The translations under genes and the position numbers were made by a program. From assembly GCF_947500655.1 (NCBI RefSeq), contig NZ_CANMSK010000001.1, positions 124,001-188,000 of the forward strand: a stretch of 64,000 nucleotides of DNA, written 5' to 3'. This stretch comes from an uncultured Psychrosphaera sp. GTDB taxonomy: Bacteria > Pseudomonadota > Gammaproteobacteria > Enterobacterales > Alteromonadaceae. Position 1 is the stretch's first letter. Each line of letters begins with the position of its first letter. The notes beneath the pieces were generated by a model. That model made no database searches and was not told where the DNA came from. It saw only the letters and a program-made list of their open reading frames with translations. Of the stretch, positions 1 to 8,820 are shown in pieces.

Positions 1-195
1 TATGGACGCTATATTAACACTTTAGACCAGTTAAAGTTACCTCACTTATTTGTAATAAGCTAGTCAAAATTATTAAATAATAGGGTTTTCATGCATTTTT
101 TGTGCACTTTTAATGATCTTTTGAATGCTCAGTAGTGAATTTTTCTTTACAGCAATGTAACATTGCAGGGATTTTAAACATTTTACTAAGTATTT

Positions 196-945
196 ATGAA
201 ACATATAGATTTTCAAGCATCACCAAACGAACTTAACCATAAAGTTATCTTAGTTACCGGAGCGGGTTCTGGTATAGGCAGACAGGCTGCCATTACTTAT
301 GCAAAATACGGTGCTGAGGTTATTTTACTTGGTAAAACCACTAAAAAGTTAGAAGCCGTTTACGACGAAATCGTCGAAGCTGGTTACAAAGAACCATCAA
401 TTATTCCTTTAGATTTAAAAGGCGCAACCGTTAAAAATTATCAGGATATGGCATCCACCATAATATCTGAATATGGCAAGCTTGACGGTTTATTGAACAA
501 CGCTTCTGTTTTGGGTGCATTAAGTCCTTTAGAGTATGTTGATGAAGGTACCTTTGATGATGTTATGAAAGTGAATTTTAAAGGCACTTTCTTTTTAACT
601 CAGGCACTGATCCCTGCCCTTAAATTATCATCAAGTGCTTCTGTTGTTTTCACATCAAGTGGTGTTGGTAAGCAAGGTCGTGCATTTTGGGGCGCTTACG
701 CATTTTCTAAGTTCGCCACAGAAGGCTTAATGGAAACCATGGCGGATGAATTTGAAAATTCTAAAATCCGCACCAATTGCTTAAATCCTGGTGCAACAAA
801 AACAAATATGCGTGCTAGAGCTTACCCATCTGAAGATGTGAGCAAACTTAAACTGCCTGAGCAATTAATGCCAAGTTATGTCTATTTAATGTCAGATGAA
901 AGTAAAGGTGTAAATGGCCAATCTTTGGATGCACAACCAAAGTAA
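196..945 (+). CDS. yciK: YciK-family short-chain dehydrogenase/reductase
   Basis: A 249-residue classical SDR, predicted cytoplasmic. The Rossmann glycine motif TGAGSGIG lies at residues 21-28, an NNAS motif near residue 101, and the catalytic Tyr-Lys pair is in YAFSK. Length and the N-terminal lead-in before the Rossmann fold match E. coli YciK (252 aa), an NAD(P)H-dependent oxidoreductase of uncertain substrate. It faces rluB across a shared terminator, and in enterobacteria yciK also lies near rluB and the trp locus, which supports the assignment. The family call is secure; the substrate is unknown. The 195 bases before it hold a short hairpin (GCAATG/CATTGC) but no recognisable gene. Confidence 0.85.
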   Translation: MKHIDFQASPNELNHKVILVTGAGSGIGRQAAITYAKYGAEVILLGKTTKKLEAVYDEIVEAGYKEPSIIPLDLKGATVKNYQDMASTIISEYGKLDGLLNNASVLGALSPLEYVDEGTFDDVMKVNFKGTFFLTQALIPALKLSSSASVVFTSSGVGKQGRAFWGAYAFSKFATEGLMETMADEFENSKIRTNCLNPGATKTNMRARAYPSEDVSKLKLPEQLMPSYVYLMSDESKGVNGQSLDAQPK

Positions 946-978
946 GTTTTTTAACTATATGTAAATTCTTTTGACATA

Positions 979-1013
979 AAAAAACCTCAATTTAAAATAA
1001 ATTGAGGTTTTTT
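979..1013. terminator. Bidirectional intrinsic terminator between yciK and rluB
   Basis: A 14-bp perfect stem (981-994 with 998-1011), a 3-nt loop, and A/T runs on both flanks. It can stop transcription from either convergent gene. Confidence 0.85.
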
Positions 1014-1033
1014 ATATTGTTTTTATTTGCTAA

Positions 1034-1897
1034 TTACTTAGTAATGCGGCGCTGTTTGTGTTTTCTCACGGCGCGTTTAATACGAGCATGTTCAACCCGT
1101 CTATTTTGCGCATTATCTACCGTAACACTGGTATTGAATTCTCTTAGTTCTCTATCTAAGCCTACTTTTTTACGTAGTGCATTTAAGTCTTCAAGTCCAA
1201 GTTCTTTCCAGCCACCTTGCATCAAACGTTTCTCTAATGTTACATCAGCGTAACGAATTCGAATAAGTCGACTTACGGTTAACTCTTGTGATGCCCATAA
1301 ACGTCTAACTTCACGATTACGGCCTTCTTTTAACGATACATTAAACCAACTATTAGAGTTTTCATCATGGTTAGATTTATCGGCTTTAATTTTATCAAAT
1401 TTAGCCAAACCATCTTCAAGCTCAACACCTTTAATTAGGTTCTGTAAATGCTCAGGTTGAACATCACCAAATACTCGCGCTGAGTATTCGCGTTCAATTT
1501 GATAACTTGGGTGCATTAAACGGTTGGCTAGTTCACCATCGTTGGTGAACAATAATAAACCACTGGTATTTATATCCAGTCGGCCAATACCAATCCAACG
1601 GCTATTTTTTAATTTAGGTAATCTGTCGTAAACCGTTGGACGTCCTTTTGGATCTTTACGTGTACACATTTCGCCTTCTGGCTTGTTGTACATGATCACG
1701 CGGCAGATCTCTTCTGTTTCAGAACGTGCTTCAATAATATGTCCATCAACACGGATAGTTTCCGTACCTTCAACACGGTCTCCTAACTTAGCAACATTAC
1801 CGTTAATACTAACTCGGTTACTTGATATATAGGTTTCCATCTCACGACGAGAGCCAACACCTGAACGGGCCAGCACTTTTTGTAATTTTTCACTCAT
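1034..1897 (-). CDS. rluB: 23S rRNA pseudouridine(2605) synthase RluB
   Basis: A 287-residue RsuA/RluB-family pseudouridine synthase. An N-terminal S4 RNA-binding domain (about residues 1-60, starting [18 protein letters not shown]) precedes the catalytic domain, whose signature [17 protein letters not shown] carries the catalytic Asp at about residue 108. The C-terminal tail after about residue 245 is Arg/Lys-rich, as is usual for RluB. Known role of the family: isomerises U2605 in helix 93 of 23S rRNA. It is the last gene of the run rnm-yciO-scpA-scpB-rluB, all on the minus strand, starting 7 nt after scpB. Confidence 0.93.
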   Translation of the reverse strand: MSEKLQKVLARSGVGSRREMETYISSNRVSINGNVAKLGDRVEGTETIRVDGHIIEARSETEEICRVIMYNKPEGEMCTRKDPKGRPTVYDRLPKLKNSRWIGIGRLDINTSGLLLFTNDGELANRLMHPSYQIEREYSARVFGDVQPEHLQNLIKGVELEDGLAKFDKIKADKSNHDENSNSWFNVSLKEGRNREVRRLWASQELTVSRLIRIRYADVTLEKRLMQGGWKELGLEDLNALRKKVGLDRELREFNTSVTVDNAQNRRVEHARIKRAVRKHKQRRITK

Positions 1898-1904
1898 TAA
1901 TTCT

Positions 1905-2576
1905 TTACTCTGTATCTACGCTTAATTCGTCTGGGTTTGCTTGGGTTTCATCACTATCCGTTTCTTGGTTAGCAGGTTCTTCAGCTTGCCCCATAAATTC
2001 ATTTTCAATTCTTTGGGCGATTATATCTAACGACTCCGGCTCAATTAACTCAGGTAATTGCGACAAGCTCGTTAATGAAAAATAATCTAAAAATTCGTTT
2101 GTTGTTCCATACAGTGAAGGTCTACCAGGCACTTCTTTGTGACCTACTACTTTAATCCAGTTTCTTTCTACTAATGTTCTTACTATGTTAGAGCTTACTG
2201 ATACGCCTCTAACATTCTCTATTTCACCACGCGTTATTGGTTGTTTATAAGCAATTAACGCTAGTGTTTCCAATAACGCTCGGCTGTACTTAGCGGGCTT
2301 TTCATACAATAGATTTGTTAACCATTGACCTAAGTTTGTAGCTGCTTGAAATCGATAACCACTTGCCAGTTTAACTAAGTTAACGCCTCTTGAAGAGTAG
2401 TCACTTTTGATATCACTTAAAATAGAGTTTAGTAAACTGTTGCTCACTTTAACATTAATCAGCACAGTTTGTTTTAGTTTATCCAAAGTTAATGGTGTTT
2501 CTGAGGTGAAAATCGCCGCTTCAATTATTTGTTTTAGTTTAAGTTCAGTAACTTCGTGTTTTTCATCAAGGATCAT
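1905..2576 (-). CDS. scpB: Segregation and condensation protein B
   Basis: A winged-helix ScpB protein of about 223 residues. The conserved core [26 protein letters not shown] is intact, followed by the second winged helix ([22 protein letters not shown]) and an acidic tail. ScpB pairs with ScpA and SMC/MksB-type ATPases in chromosome condensation. I chose the ATG at 2576, a few residues before the conserved helix; an in-frame TTG at 2588 would instead overlap the scpA stop by 4 nt and is a fair alternative. Translational coupling with scpA is likely either way. Confidence 0.9.
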   Translation of the reverse strand: MILDEKHEVTELKLKQIIEAAIFTSETPLTLDKLKQTVLINVKVSNSLLNSILSDIKSDYSSRGVNLVKLASGYRFQAATNLGQWLTNLLYEKPAKYSRALLETLALIAYKQPITRGEIENVRGVSVSSNIVRTLVERNWIKVVGHKEVPGRPSLYGTTNEFLDYFSLTSLSQLPELIEPESLDIIAQRIENEFMGQAEEPANQETDSDETQANPDELSVDTE

Positions 2577-2584
2577 ATTTATGC

Positions 2585-3457
2585 TCAACTCACTTGTGCA
2601 TGTTTATAACGAACATGTAATTGCCCGTAAGCAGCCGATTGAATAACTTCTAATAAGCTTTCTTTTACTAGTTCCAACACAGCTAAAAAGGTAACAACAA
2701 CGCCTGAACGCCCTTCTGTTACGTCAAATAAATCTGGGAATAACACAAACGTATCACTTTGACTTAATCTGTCTAACAGTTGTGTCATTCGTTCTCTGGT
2801 GGATAATACTTCAGCGGAAATTTCATGATGACTAAACGCAGACGCTCTTTTTAATACCGACTGAAATGCCATCACTAGCTCTTGTATGTCTATTTCTGGG
2901 TTTTCTATTTCTGGCTGCATTGTTTCTGGCATAACAGCATGGGAGACAAACGTGTCTCGTTCCATTCTGGGTAATTGGTCGATATCTTGCGCTGCTTGTT
3001 TAAATATTTCGTACTCTTGTAAACGACGAATTAACTCTGCCCTTGGATCTTCTTCATTTTCATCATCAAATACATTTTTAGGCAGTAGTAGTCTTGATTT
3101 AATCTCGGCTAACATGGCGGCCATCACTAGATACTCAGCAGCTAATTCCATTTTAACCTGACGCATAAGATCAACGTATTCCATATACTGCAAGGTGATC
3201 TCTTGAATGGGTAAGTCAACAATATCGAACTTTTGTTTTTTGATCAGATACAACAAAAAATCCAGCGGACCTTCAAACGCTTCTAAAAATATCTCAAGCG
3301 CATCTGGCGGAATAAACAAATCTTCAGGTTTATTAATAACAATTTCGCCACGCACAAGCGCAAGCGGCAAAGCCTGCTGTACCATTTGCGTGGTGTCATG
3401 TTGCGTAATGTCACCATCAATATGTGATGATTCTTTATTCTGCGGATCGGTTATCAT
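2585..3457 (-). CDS. scpA: Segregation and condensation protein A (kleisin)
   Basis: A 290-residue ScpA kleisin. The family hallmark FEGPLDFLLYLIKKQKFDIVDLPIQEITLQYMEYV begins near residue 60, then AAEYLVMAAMLAEIKSRLLLP; the C-terminal winged helix (about 215-285) ends in a variable tail. ScpA bridges SMC heads and binds ScpB. The N-terminal extension of about 55 residues before the hallmark is longer than in Bacillus but usual for marine gammaproteobacteria. It directly precedes scpB. Confidence 0.93.
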   Translation of the reverse strand: MITDPQNKESSHIDGDITQHDTTQMVQQALPLALVRGEIVINKPEDLFIPPDALEIFLEAFEGPLDFLLYLIKKQKFDIVDLPIQEITLQYMEYVDLMRQVKMELAAEYLVMAAMLAEIKSRLLLPKNVFDDENEEDPRAELIRRLQEYEIFKQAAQDIDQLPRMERDTFVSHAVMPETMQPEIENPEIDIQELVMAFQSVLKRASAFSHHEISAEVLSTRERMTQLLDRLSQSDTFVLFPDLFDVTEGRSGVVVTFLAVLELVKESLLEVIQSAAYGQLHVRYKHAQVS

Positions 3458-3488
3458 TTCTTATTCAAATACACTCTATTCAATACGC

Positions 3489-4109
3489 TTACTCGAACAA
3501 ACTCGTATCGCCTTCGCCATATCGTATTATTTTTGGCTCATCGTCTGAAAAGTCGATAACACTGGTTGGCTTCTCACCTAAAAAACCACCGTGGATAATT
3601 AAGTCTACGTGTTTTTCTAGTTTTTGGCGTATTTCGTCAGGATCAGACTCAGCAAACTCATCACCCGGTAATAACAAAGTAGAAGACATTAAAGGCTCAC
3701 CTAACTCGGCTAATAAATCCAAAGCGATTTTATTATCAGGAACACGAATACCTATGGTTTTACGTTTGTCGTTTAACACACGTTTCGGCACTTCTTTTGT
3801 GCCTTTGAATATAAAAGTAAATGGCCCCGGCGTTAATGATCTTATGGCACGAAATGCAGCATTATCGACTCGTGCAAAGGTAGCAATTTCAGATAAATCG
3901 CTGCACACCAAAGTGAAATTATGGTTTTTATCCACATTTCTAATTTGTACAATTCTGTCCATGGCTTTTTTATCACCAATAGCGCAACCAATGGCGTAAC
4001 CAGAGTCGGTAGGATAAACCACTACACCACCATTTTTAACAATAGCAGCGGCTTGAGATATCAATCTTCCTTGCGGATTATCAGGATGAATGTGAAAAAA
4101 TTGGCTCAT
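3489..4109 (-). CDS. yciO: YciO/YrdC/Sua5 family protein
   Basis: A 206-residue single-domain YrdC-fold protein. The start MSQFFHIHPDNPQGRLI and the motif VVVYPTDSGYAIGCAIGDKKAM match YciO more closely than TsaC. The family makes threonylcarbamoyl-AMP for t6A tRNA modification, but YciO itself is thought to be a paralogue without a firmly settled cellular role. Its position between rnm and scpA is the conserved yciO neighbourhood. It ends 31 nt before the scpA start and is probably co-transcribed with it. Confidence 0.88.
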   Translation of the reverse strand: MSQFFHIHPDNPQGRLISQAAAIVKNGGVVVYPTDSGYAIGCAIGDKKAMDRIVQIRNVDKNHNFTLVCSDLSEIATFARVDNAAFRAIRSLTPGPFTFIFKGTKEVPKRVLNDKRKTIGIRVPDNKIALDLLAELGEPLMSSTLLLPGDEFAESDPDEIRQKLEKHVDLIIHGGFLGEKPTSVIDFSDDEPKIIRYGEGDTSLFE

Positions 4110-4199
4110 GTTTTACTTCTTATTTTGTTTTTATTCTTTAACATCTTAGAAAAGAATAAAATCTAACTTAAACATAATTACTAAGTTAACTATACTCGT

Positions 4200-5045
4200 T
4201 TATGAGGCAAATCGCCATTTAGGATGTTGCCAAACAGGTTTGCACTGCTCTGTTAAATATAAACTTTTTCCTAAATCAGTCCAACGCGCTGGAGCATGAA
4301 AGTCGGAACCTTGTGAACTATATAAATCATATTTATTAGCCAAACCAGATATATGAGTTCTTTGGTTAGGCGATATTTGGGTTAAGCCAACTTCCAATGC
4401 GTCACCACCGTGCTCAGCAAATTCATCCACCAGCTTAGCTAACCATTTATTAGACATGTCATAACGGATTGGATGGGCGATAATGGCAATACCACCAGCT
4501 CTGTGTATAATTTTCACTGCAGTTTCAATGTCCATCCAATTAGGCGACACATAAGCAGATTTGCCTTTCCCTAAGTACTTTTTAAACGCAGCATCAAAGT
4601 TAGAAACAATGCCTCGTTGCAATAATACTTTGGCAAAATGTGTACGACTTACGCATTTACCAATCGCCATTTCTCTTGCGTCTTTGTATACGTCCTCAAA
4701 ACCTTTCTTGGCGAGTTTGTCAGACATAGCTTGCGCACGAATTTCTCTGTGATGCAACTGAGTGTCCAAACAAGATTGTAAAACGTCATCGTTAGGATCA
4801 ATACATAAACCAACAATATGAATTTCAAAACCATGCCATTTGGTTGAAATCTCAACACCATTGACCAATTGCAGCTTTAAATTTTTGTCAGTAATTTCTT
4901 TTTGAGCCTCAGCTAATCCGTCAACCGTATCATGATCGGTAATTGCCAATACACCAACTTGGCGAACATCTGCACGAGTAATAAGTTCAACGGGCGTTAA
5001 ACTGCCATCAGATGTGGTGGTATGACTGTGTAAATCGTAAATCAA
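4200..5045 (-). CDS. rnm: PHP-domain 5'-3' exoribonuclease RNase AM (TrpH/YciV)
   Basis: A 281-residue PHP phosphoesterase. The metal-binding motifs are DLHSHTTTSDG (residues 3-13), ITDHDTVDGL (about 35-44), an internal H..H pair, IAHPIRY and GSDFHAP near the C-terminus. E. coli Rnm/YciV matures the 5' ends of 5S, 16S and 23S rRNA; the older name TrpH came from its place beside trp, kept here. The only usable start in frame is TTG at 5045; an in-frame stop lies 24 nt upstream. It is divergent from the trp operon and shares the 5046-5193 control region. Confidence 0.9.
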   Translation of the reverse strand: MIYDLHSHTTTSDGSLTPVELITRADVRQVGVLAITDHDTVDGLAEAQKEITDKNLKLQLVNGVEISTKWHGFEIHIVGLCIDPNDDVLQSCLDTQLHHREIRAQAMSDKLAKKGFEDVYKDAREMAIGKCVSRTHFAKVLLQRGIVSNFDAAFKKYLGKGKSAYVSPNWMDIETAVKIIHRAGGIAIIAHPIRYDMSNKWLAKLVDEFAEHGGDALEVGLTQISPNQRTHISGLANKYDLYSSQGSDFHAPARWTDLGKSLYLTEQCKPVWQHPKWRFAS

Positions 5046-5123
5046 GATAGGCTCTAATAAGTAGAAATATTATACGCGTATTATGTCATATAGCATTTAG
5101 TTCTACTATCACTGAAATAACAT

Positions 5124-5153
5124 TTGACAGAAGTAACAAAAAACGTTTTTATA
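5124..5153 (+). promoter_or_regulatory. Candidate trp operon promoter
   Basis: A consensus -35 TTGACA (5124-5129) is followed after 18 bp by TTTATA (5148-5153). It lies 40 bases upstream of the leader peptide ATG. I see no CTAG-centred TrpR operator overlapping it. A 10-bp palindrome ATACGCGTAT (5072-5081) further upstream could serve the divergent rnm. Confidence 0.45.
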
Positions 5154-5193
5154 TGCACACTTTATAAATATTACCTATTTAGGATTTAACTAA

Positions 5194-5250
5194 ATGAACA
5201 CTTCTACATTCACATGGCATTGGTGGCTTTCCAAATCAGCGGGTGAATAA
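5194..5250 (+). CDS. trpL: trp operon leader peptide
   Basis: An 18-residue ORF, MNTSTFTWHWWLSKSAGE, with three Trp codons in a four-codon stretch (5215-5226). It sits between the promoter and an intrinsic terminator upstream of trpE, which is the classical layout of ribosome-mediated attenuation. The 3' end of the ORF (AGCGGGT, 5238-5244) is complementary to the 5' arm of the terminator (ACCCGCT, 5286-5292), so it can form the antiterminator. A ribosome that reaches the stop codon at 5248 would mask this segment and let the terminator form. Too short for routine gene callers. Confidence 0.88.
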   Translation: MNTSTFTWHWWLSKSAGE

Positions 5251-5283
5251 GTGGTGCGCGTAATATTACGACATTATAAAAAC

Positions 5284-5310
5284 AAACCCGCTTATTGAGC
5301 GGGTTTTTTT
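5284..5310 (+). terminator. trp attenuator terminator
   Basis: A 9-bp perfect stem (5284-5292 with 5298-5306), loop TATTG, and a run of seven T (5304-5310). It lies 33 nt after the leader peptide stop and about 105 nt before trpE. The 5' arm can alternatively pair with the end of the leader ORF. Confidence 0.9.
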
Positions 5311-5415
5311 GTGTTTTAAATTTAACCTTTAAATTCTCGCTTTTAAATTTACGACCTTAAGAGCTGGCTTTTAAATCAGCGACTAGAATTAACAAAGAAT
5401 AAGAAAAGTAATCAC

Positions 5416-7119
5416 ATGGTATTTAGTCAAATCACGACAACAATTGGTGAAGTAAACAGCATCAGTATTAAAGCGAATTATTTTAATGATCCGCTCGAAC
5501 TATTCTCTCGTTTCACCAAAGACAATCAAAACGCCCTCTTACTCGAATCTGCAGAGATTGACAGTAAAGACAATTTAAAAAGTTTAATGTTAATCGACAC
5601 CGCCGTTAAGTTTGAATGCAATGGCAAAGTCGTCACTATAACCGCTTTGGTTGACAACGGCTTACCGGTTATTCATCACTTAACCAATACGTTTAAACAA
5701 CAACAACACGCCAATACAACAAAATTAGACTTAAACGACAATACCTTAGTTATCACCTTTTTAGATAACGACACTAACGTTGACGAAGACACTCGCTTAA
5801 AGCAAGCCAATGCGTTTGAGGTACTTCGCGCTGCGGTTAACTCTATTAGCGCACCGGAAGACGCTCCGTTTGCTTTATTCTTAGGTGGGGAGTTTGCTTA
5901 TGACATGCTGGCAAACTTTGAATCACTACCGCAAGTGGATGAAGGCTTAAATACTTGCCCAGATTACTTATTCTATTTAGCCGAAACCATGGCGATTATC
6001 GACCACCAAAAACAACAGACTGAATTAATTGGTAATGTGTTTAGCGGTGAAAACGCCTACGCTAACTGTTTCTCTATTGGAAAACGCTTAGAGCAATTGA
6101 ATCAACAGCTGGACGATGCAATTGCAGAACGTCAGTCCAACGAGCAACAAACTAATAACAAAATACTTGATACTAAAAACAATTATGGTTTTAACAAGCT
6201 CGGTTCTCGCTCTGTATTAAACAACAGTGATATTAGCGTTAACGTAGCTGACGACATATTCCAACAGCAAGTTATAGACTTAAAACAGAACATAGTAAAA
6301 GGCGATGTATTTCAAGTTGTGCCTTCACGTTGTTTTAGTTTGCCTTGTTCAGACTCATTAGACGCTTACCGTCATCTTAAACAAGATAACCCTAGTCCTT
6401 ACATGTTTTATTTAAAAGCCGATGACTTTGCTTTATTTGGTGCCTCGCCTGAGTCTGCTTTAAAGTATTCATCTACTAGCAAGCAAGTTGAAGTTTACCC
6501 AATTGCTGGTACTCGTATTCGTGGTTTTAGAACTGATGGCAGTATTAATGCTGATTTAGACTCGCGTATAGAACTGGATTTAAGAAATGACAAAAAAGAA
6601 GTAGCCGAACATTTAATGTTAGTGGACTTAGCCCGTAACGATGTTGCCCGTATTAGTGAGCCGGGAACTCGTTATGTCAAAGAATTATTAAAAGTAGACC
6701 GTTACTCCTACGTTATGCATTTAGTCTCTCGCGTAATTGGCACATTAAGAAACGACTTAGATGCTCTGCATGCCTATCAAGCTTGTATGAATATGGGCAC
6801 CTTAGTTGGCGCACCAAAAATACGAGCCGCATCGTTAATTAGAGATGTTGAAAAAACAAGACGTGGCAGTTATGGCGGCGCTGTGGGTTATATAAATGGC
6901 TCTGGTGATATGGATACTTGTATTGTTATTCGTAGTGCCTTTGTAAAAAATGGCATGGCACATGTTCAAGCAGGTGCTGGCGTTGTTTACGACTCTGACC
7001 CAGTTGCAGAGTGTCAAGAAACACAAAACAAAGCTCAAGCCGTATTAAAAGCCATTCAAGCCAGTGAATTGCATCTAAGCGCTTTAACATCAAAGCCTAC
7101 TACTAAGGGAGTAAACTAA
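5416..7119 (+). CDS. trpE: Anthranilate synthase component I
   Basis: A 567-residue chorismate-using enzyme that makes anthranilate with TrpG-supplied ammonia. The feedback-inhibition element LLESAEIDSKDNLKS (residues 42-56) closely matches the Trp-binding site of enteric TrpE, so allosteric inhibition by tryptophan is expected. The C-terminal chorismate-binding domain shows PSPYMFYLKADDFALFGASPES, PIAGTRIRG, DLARNDVARI and GAPKIRAASLIRDVE. A low-complexity insert rich in Q and N (about residues 225-265) explains the extra length over E. coli (520). It ends one base before the trpG ATG. Confidence 0.96.
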   Translation: MVFSQITTTIGEVNSISIKANYFNDPLELFSRFTKDNQNALLLESAEIDSKDNLKSLMLIDTAVKFECNGKVVTITALVDNGLPVIHHLTNTFKQQQHANTTKLDLNDNTLVITFLDNDTNVDEDTRLKQANAFEVLRAAVNSISAPEDAPFALFLGGEFAYDMLANFESLPQVDEGLNTCPDYLFYLAETMAIIDHQKQQTELIGNVFSGENAYANCFSIGKRLEQLNQQLDDAIAERQSNEQQTNNKILDTKNNYGFNKLGSRSVLNNSDISVNVADDIFQQQVIDLKQNIVKGDVFQVVPSRCFSLPCSDSLDAYRHLKQDNPSPYMFYLKADDFALFGASPESALKYSSTSKQVEVYPIAGTRIRGFRTDGSINADLDSRIELDLRNDKKEVAEHLMLVDLARNDVARISEPGTRYVKELLKVDRYSYVMHLVSRVIGTLRNDLDALHAYQACMNMGTLVGAPKIRAASLIRDVEKTRRGSYGGAVGYINGSGDMDTCIVIRSAFVKNGMAHVQAGAGVVYDSDPVAECQETQNKAQAVLKAIQASELHLSALTSKPTTKGVN

Positions 7120-7120
7120 T

Positions 7121-7717
7121 ATGAGCAAAATATTCTTTTTAGATAACCAAGACTCATTTACTTATAACTTAGTAGATGAGCTACGTTGCTTACATTACGA
7201 CATAGAGATATTTCGTAATACAGTGAACCCAGAATTGATCATTGAGCAAATTAAACAAAGCCTAGCTGCTGGTGAAAAACCGTTATTGTTTTTATCTCCA
7301 GGTCCAGGTAAGCCGTCTGAGTCAGTTTGTATGACAGCACTTATACAATATGCCGTGAGTAATATTCCAGTTATTGGTGTATGTTTGGGTCATCAGGCTA
7401 TTGCCGAGCATTATGGCGCAACCGTTACCTTAGCGGGTGAAACTGTGCACGGTAAGTCGTCGGTGATTTCATGTAAAGATCACGAGATCTTTAATGGTTT
7501 AGACCGCTGTATGTCAGTAGCGCGTTATCACTCATTAATTGTTAAAGACTTACCGAGTAGCATTGAAGTAATTGGGCAGCTAGATGATATTCCTATGGTA
7601 TTTATTGACGAGACCCACAAGACTTTAGGTTTCCAATTTCATCCAGAGTCAATCTTAACCACCAATGGCTCACGTTTATTAGAACAAGCTATTAACTACT
7701 TAACTAAATCGAAATAA
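7121..7717 (+). CDS. trpG: Anthranilate synthase component II (glutamine amidotransferase)
   Basis: A 198-residue class I glutamine amidotransferase. The catalytic triad is visible as Cys88 in GVCLGHQA and His174/Glu176 in FHPES. The oxyanion motif SPGPGKPSE is at residues 59-67. It is a stand-alone TrpG, not fused to TrpD as in E. coli. It starts one base after the trpE stop, so the two subunits are translationally coupled. Confidence 0.96.
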   Translation: MSKIFFLDNQDSFTYNLVDELRCLHYDIEIFRNTVNPELIIEQIKQSLAAGEKPLLFLSPGPGKPSESVCMTALIQYAVSNIPVIGVCLGHQAIAEHYGATVTLAGETVHGKSSVISCKDHEIFNGLDRCMSVARYHSLIVKDLPSSIEVIGQLDDIPMVFIDETHKTLGFQFHPESILTTNGSRLLEQAINYLTKSK

Positions 7718-7727
7718 CGGAGCTAGC

Positions 7728-8750
7728 ATGACAAATACCAATTTAGAATTAATACATAACGTTATTGCCGGTGAAGATTTAAGCACAGAGCAAACGCATC
7801 AATTATTTACCAGTATTGTCACTGGTGACTTAGATCCTATTTTACTGTCGTCTTTTTTAACCGCATTAAAAATCAAAGGTGAAACTGTATTTGAAATTGC
7901 TGGTGCAGCAAAAGCATTAAGTGACAACGCCCTTGCCTTTCCAGCACTTGACTTTGCTACTGCCGATAACTGCGGCACAGGTGGAGACGGTACAAAAACG
8001 ATTAACATCAGTACCATGTGCGCCATATTAGCCGCATCTTGTGGTGTTAAAATGGCGAAACATGGTAACCGTGCTGTGTCTTCTAAATCTGGCTCTGCAG
8101 ACGTGCTATCAGAGTTAGGTATAAAAGTAGATATGACACCAGAACAAGCCAAAGCTTGTTTAGAACAAACCAATCTTACCTTTTTAATGGCACCGGTTTA
8201 CCATTCAGGTATTCGCCACGCTATGCCAGTAAGACAAATGCTACAAACTCGTACCATCTTTAATATTCTTGGCCCATTAATTAATCCTGCTAATGCACAA
8301 ATACAAGTGCTTGGGGTTTACGCTCCTGAGTTATGTCGTCCTATGGCTGAATCACTTAAGTTATTAGGTAAAAAAGCTGCCTGGGTTGTACATGGCTCTG
8401 GTATGGATGAAATTGCCCTGCACGGTAAAACCCAAGTGACGCAATTACTTAACGGTGAAATCACTGAATTTGAAATGACACCAGAAAGTGTTGGTCTTAA
8501 GTCATTTCCACTTGATGCATTAACTGGTGGCACACCAAAACAAAATGCTGAAAATATTCACCAAGTGTTATCTGGTAATGGCACAGAGGCTCATACCAAT
8601 GCCGTGGCATTAAATACCGCGCCCGTTTTAATGTTATATGGTGTATGTGACACATTTGAACAAGCTTTAAAAACGGCACTAGCTGCAATTAAGTCAGGCC
8701 AAGCTATTAAAACCTTGAATGACTTTGTAGCGCTTAGTAATAGAACTTGA
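7728..8750 (+). CDS. trpD: Anthranilate phosphoribosyltransferase
   Basis: A 340-residue TrpD that adds phosphoribosyl to anthranilate. The PRPP/Mg-binding motif CGTGGDGTKTINIST is at about residues 84-98, followed by KHGNRAVSSKSGSADVLSELG and the anthranilate-contacting RQMLQTRTIFNILGPLINP. Length is typical of unfused TrpD. An RBS (GGAG) lies 6 nt before the ATG and the gene follows trpG by 10 nt. Confidence 0.96.
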   Translation: MTNTNLELIHNVIAGEDLSTEQTHQLFTSIVTGDLDPILLSSFLTALKIKGETVFEIAGAAKALSDNALAFPALDFATADNCGTGGDGTKTINISTMCAILAASCGVKMAKHGNRAVSSKSGSADVLSELGIKVDMTPEQAKACLEQTNLTFLMAPVYHSGIRHAMPVRQMLQTRTIFNILGPLINPANAQIQVLGVYAPELCRPMAESLKLLGKKAAWVVHGSGMDEIALHGKTQVTQLLNGEITEFEMTPESVGLKSFPLDALTGGTPKQNAENIHQVLSGNGTEAHTNAVALNTAPVLMLYGVCDTFEQALKTALAAIKSGQAIKTLNDFVALSNRT

Positions 8751-8795
8751 GTATTAAGCTGTAAGTTTTAAGCTGTAAGCCATAAGTTTTACAAC
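8751..8795. repeat. Short repeat in the trpD-trpCF gap
   Basis: Two imperfect tandem units of the form TTAAGCTGTAAG(T/C), then CATAAGTTTT. The reverse complement resembles the CTTACGACTTATAGCTTACAG core of the direct repeats at 30.9, 31.9 and 32.8 kb, so it belongs to the same dispersed family. It makes this the widest gap before trpCF (70 bp). Confidence 0.5.
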
Positions 8796-8820
8796 AACAT
8801 AAATAATAAGAATCATAAAA

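Noticed and set aside
5046..5193. TrpR operator at the trp promoter
   Set aside because: No CTAG-centred palindrome overlaps the promoter; control seems to rest on attenuation and feedback inhibition as far as the sequence shows.
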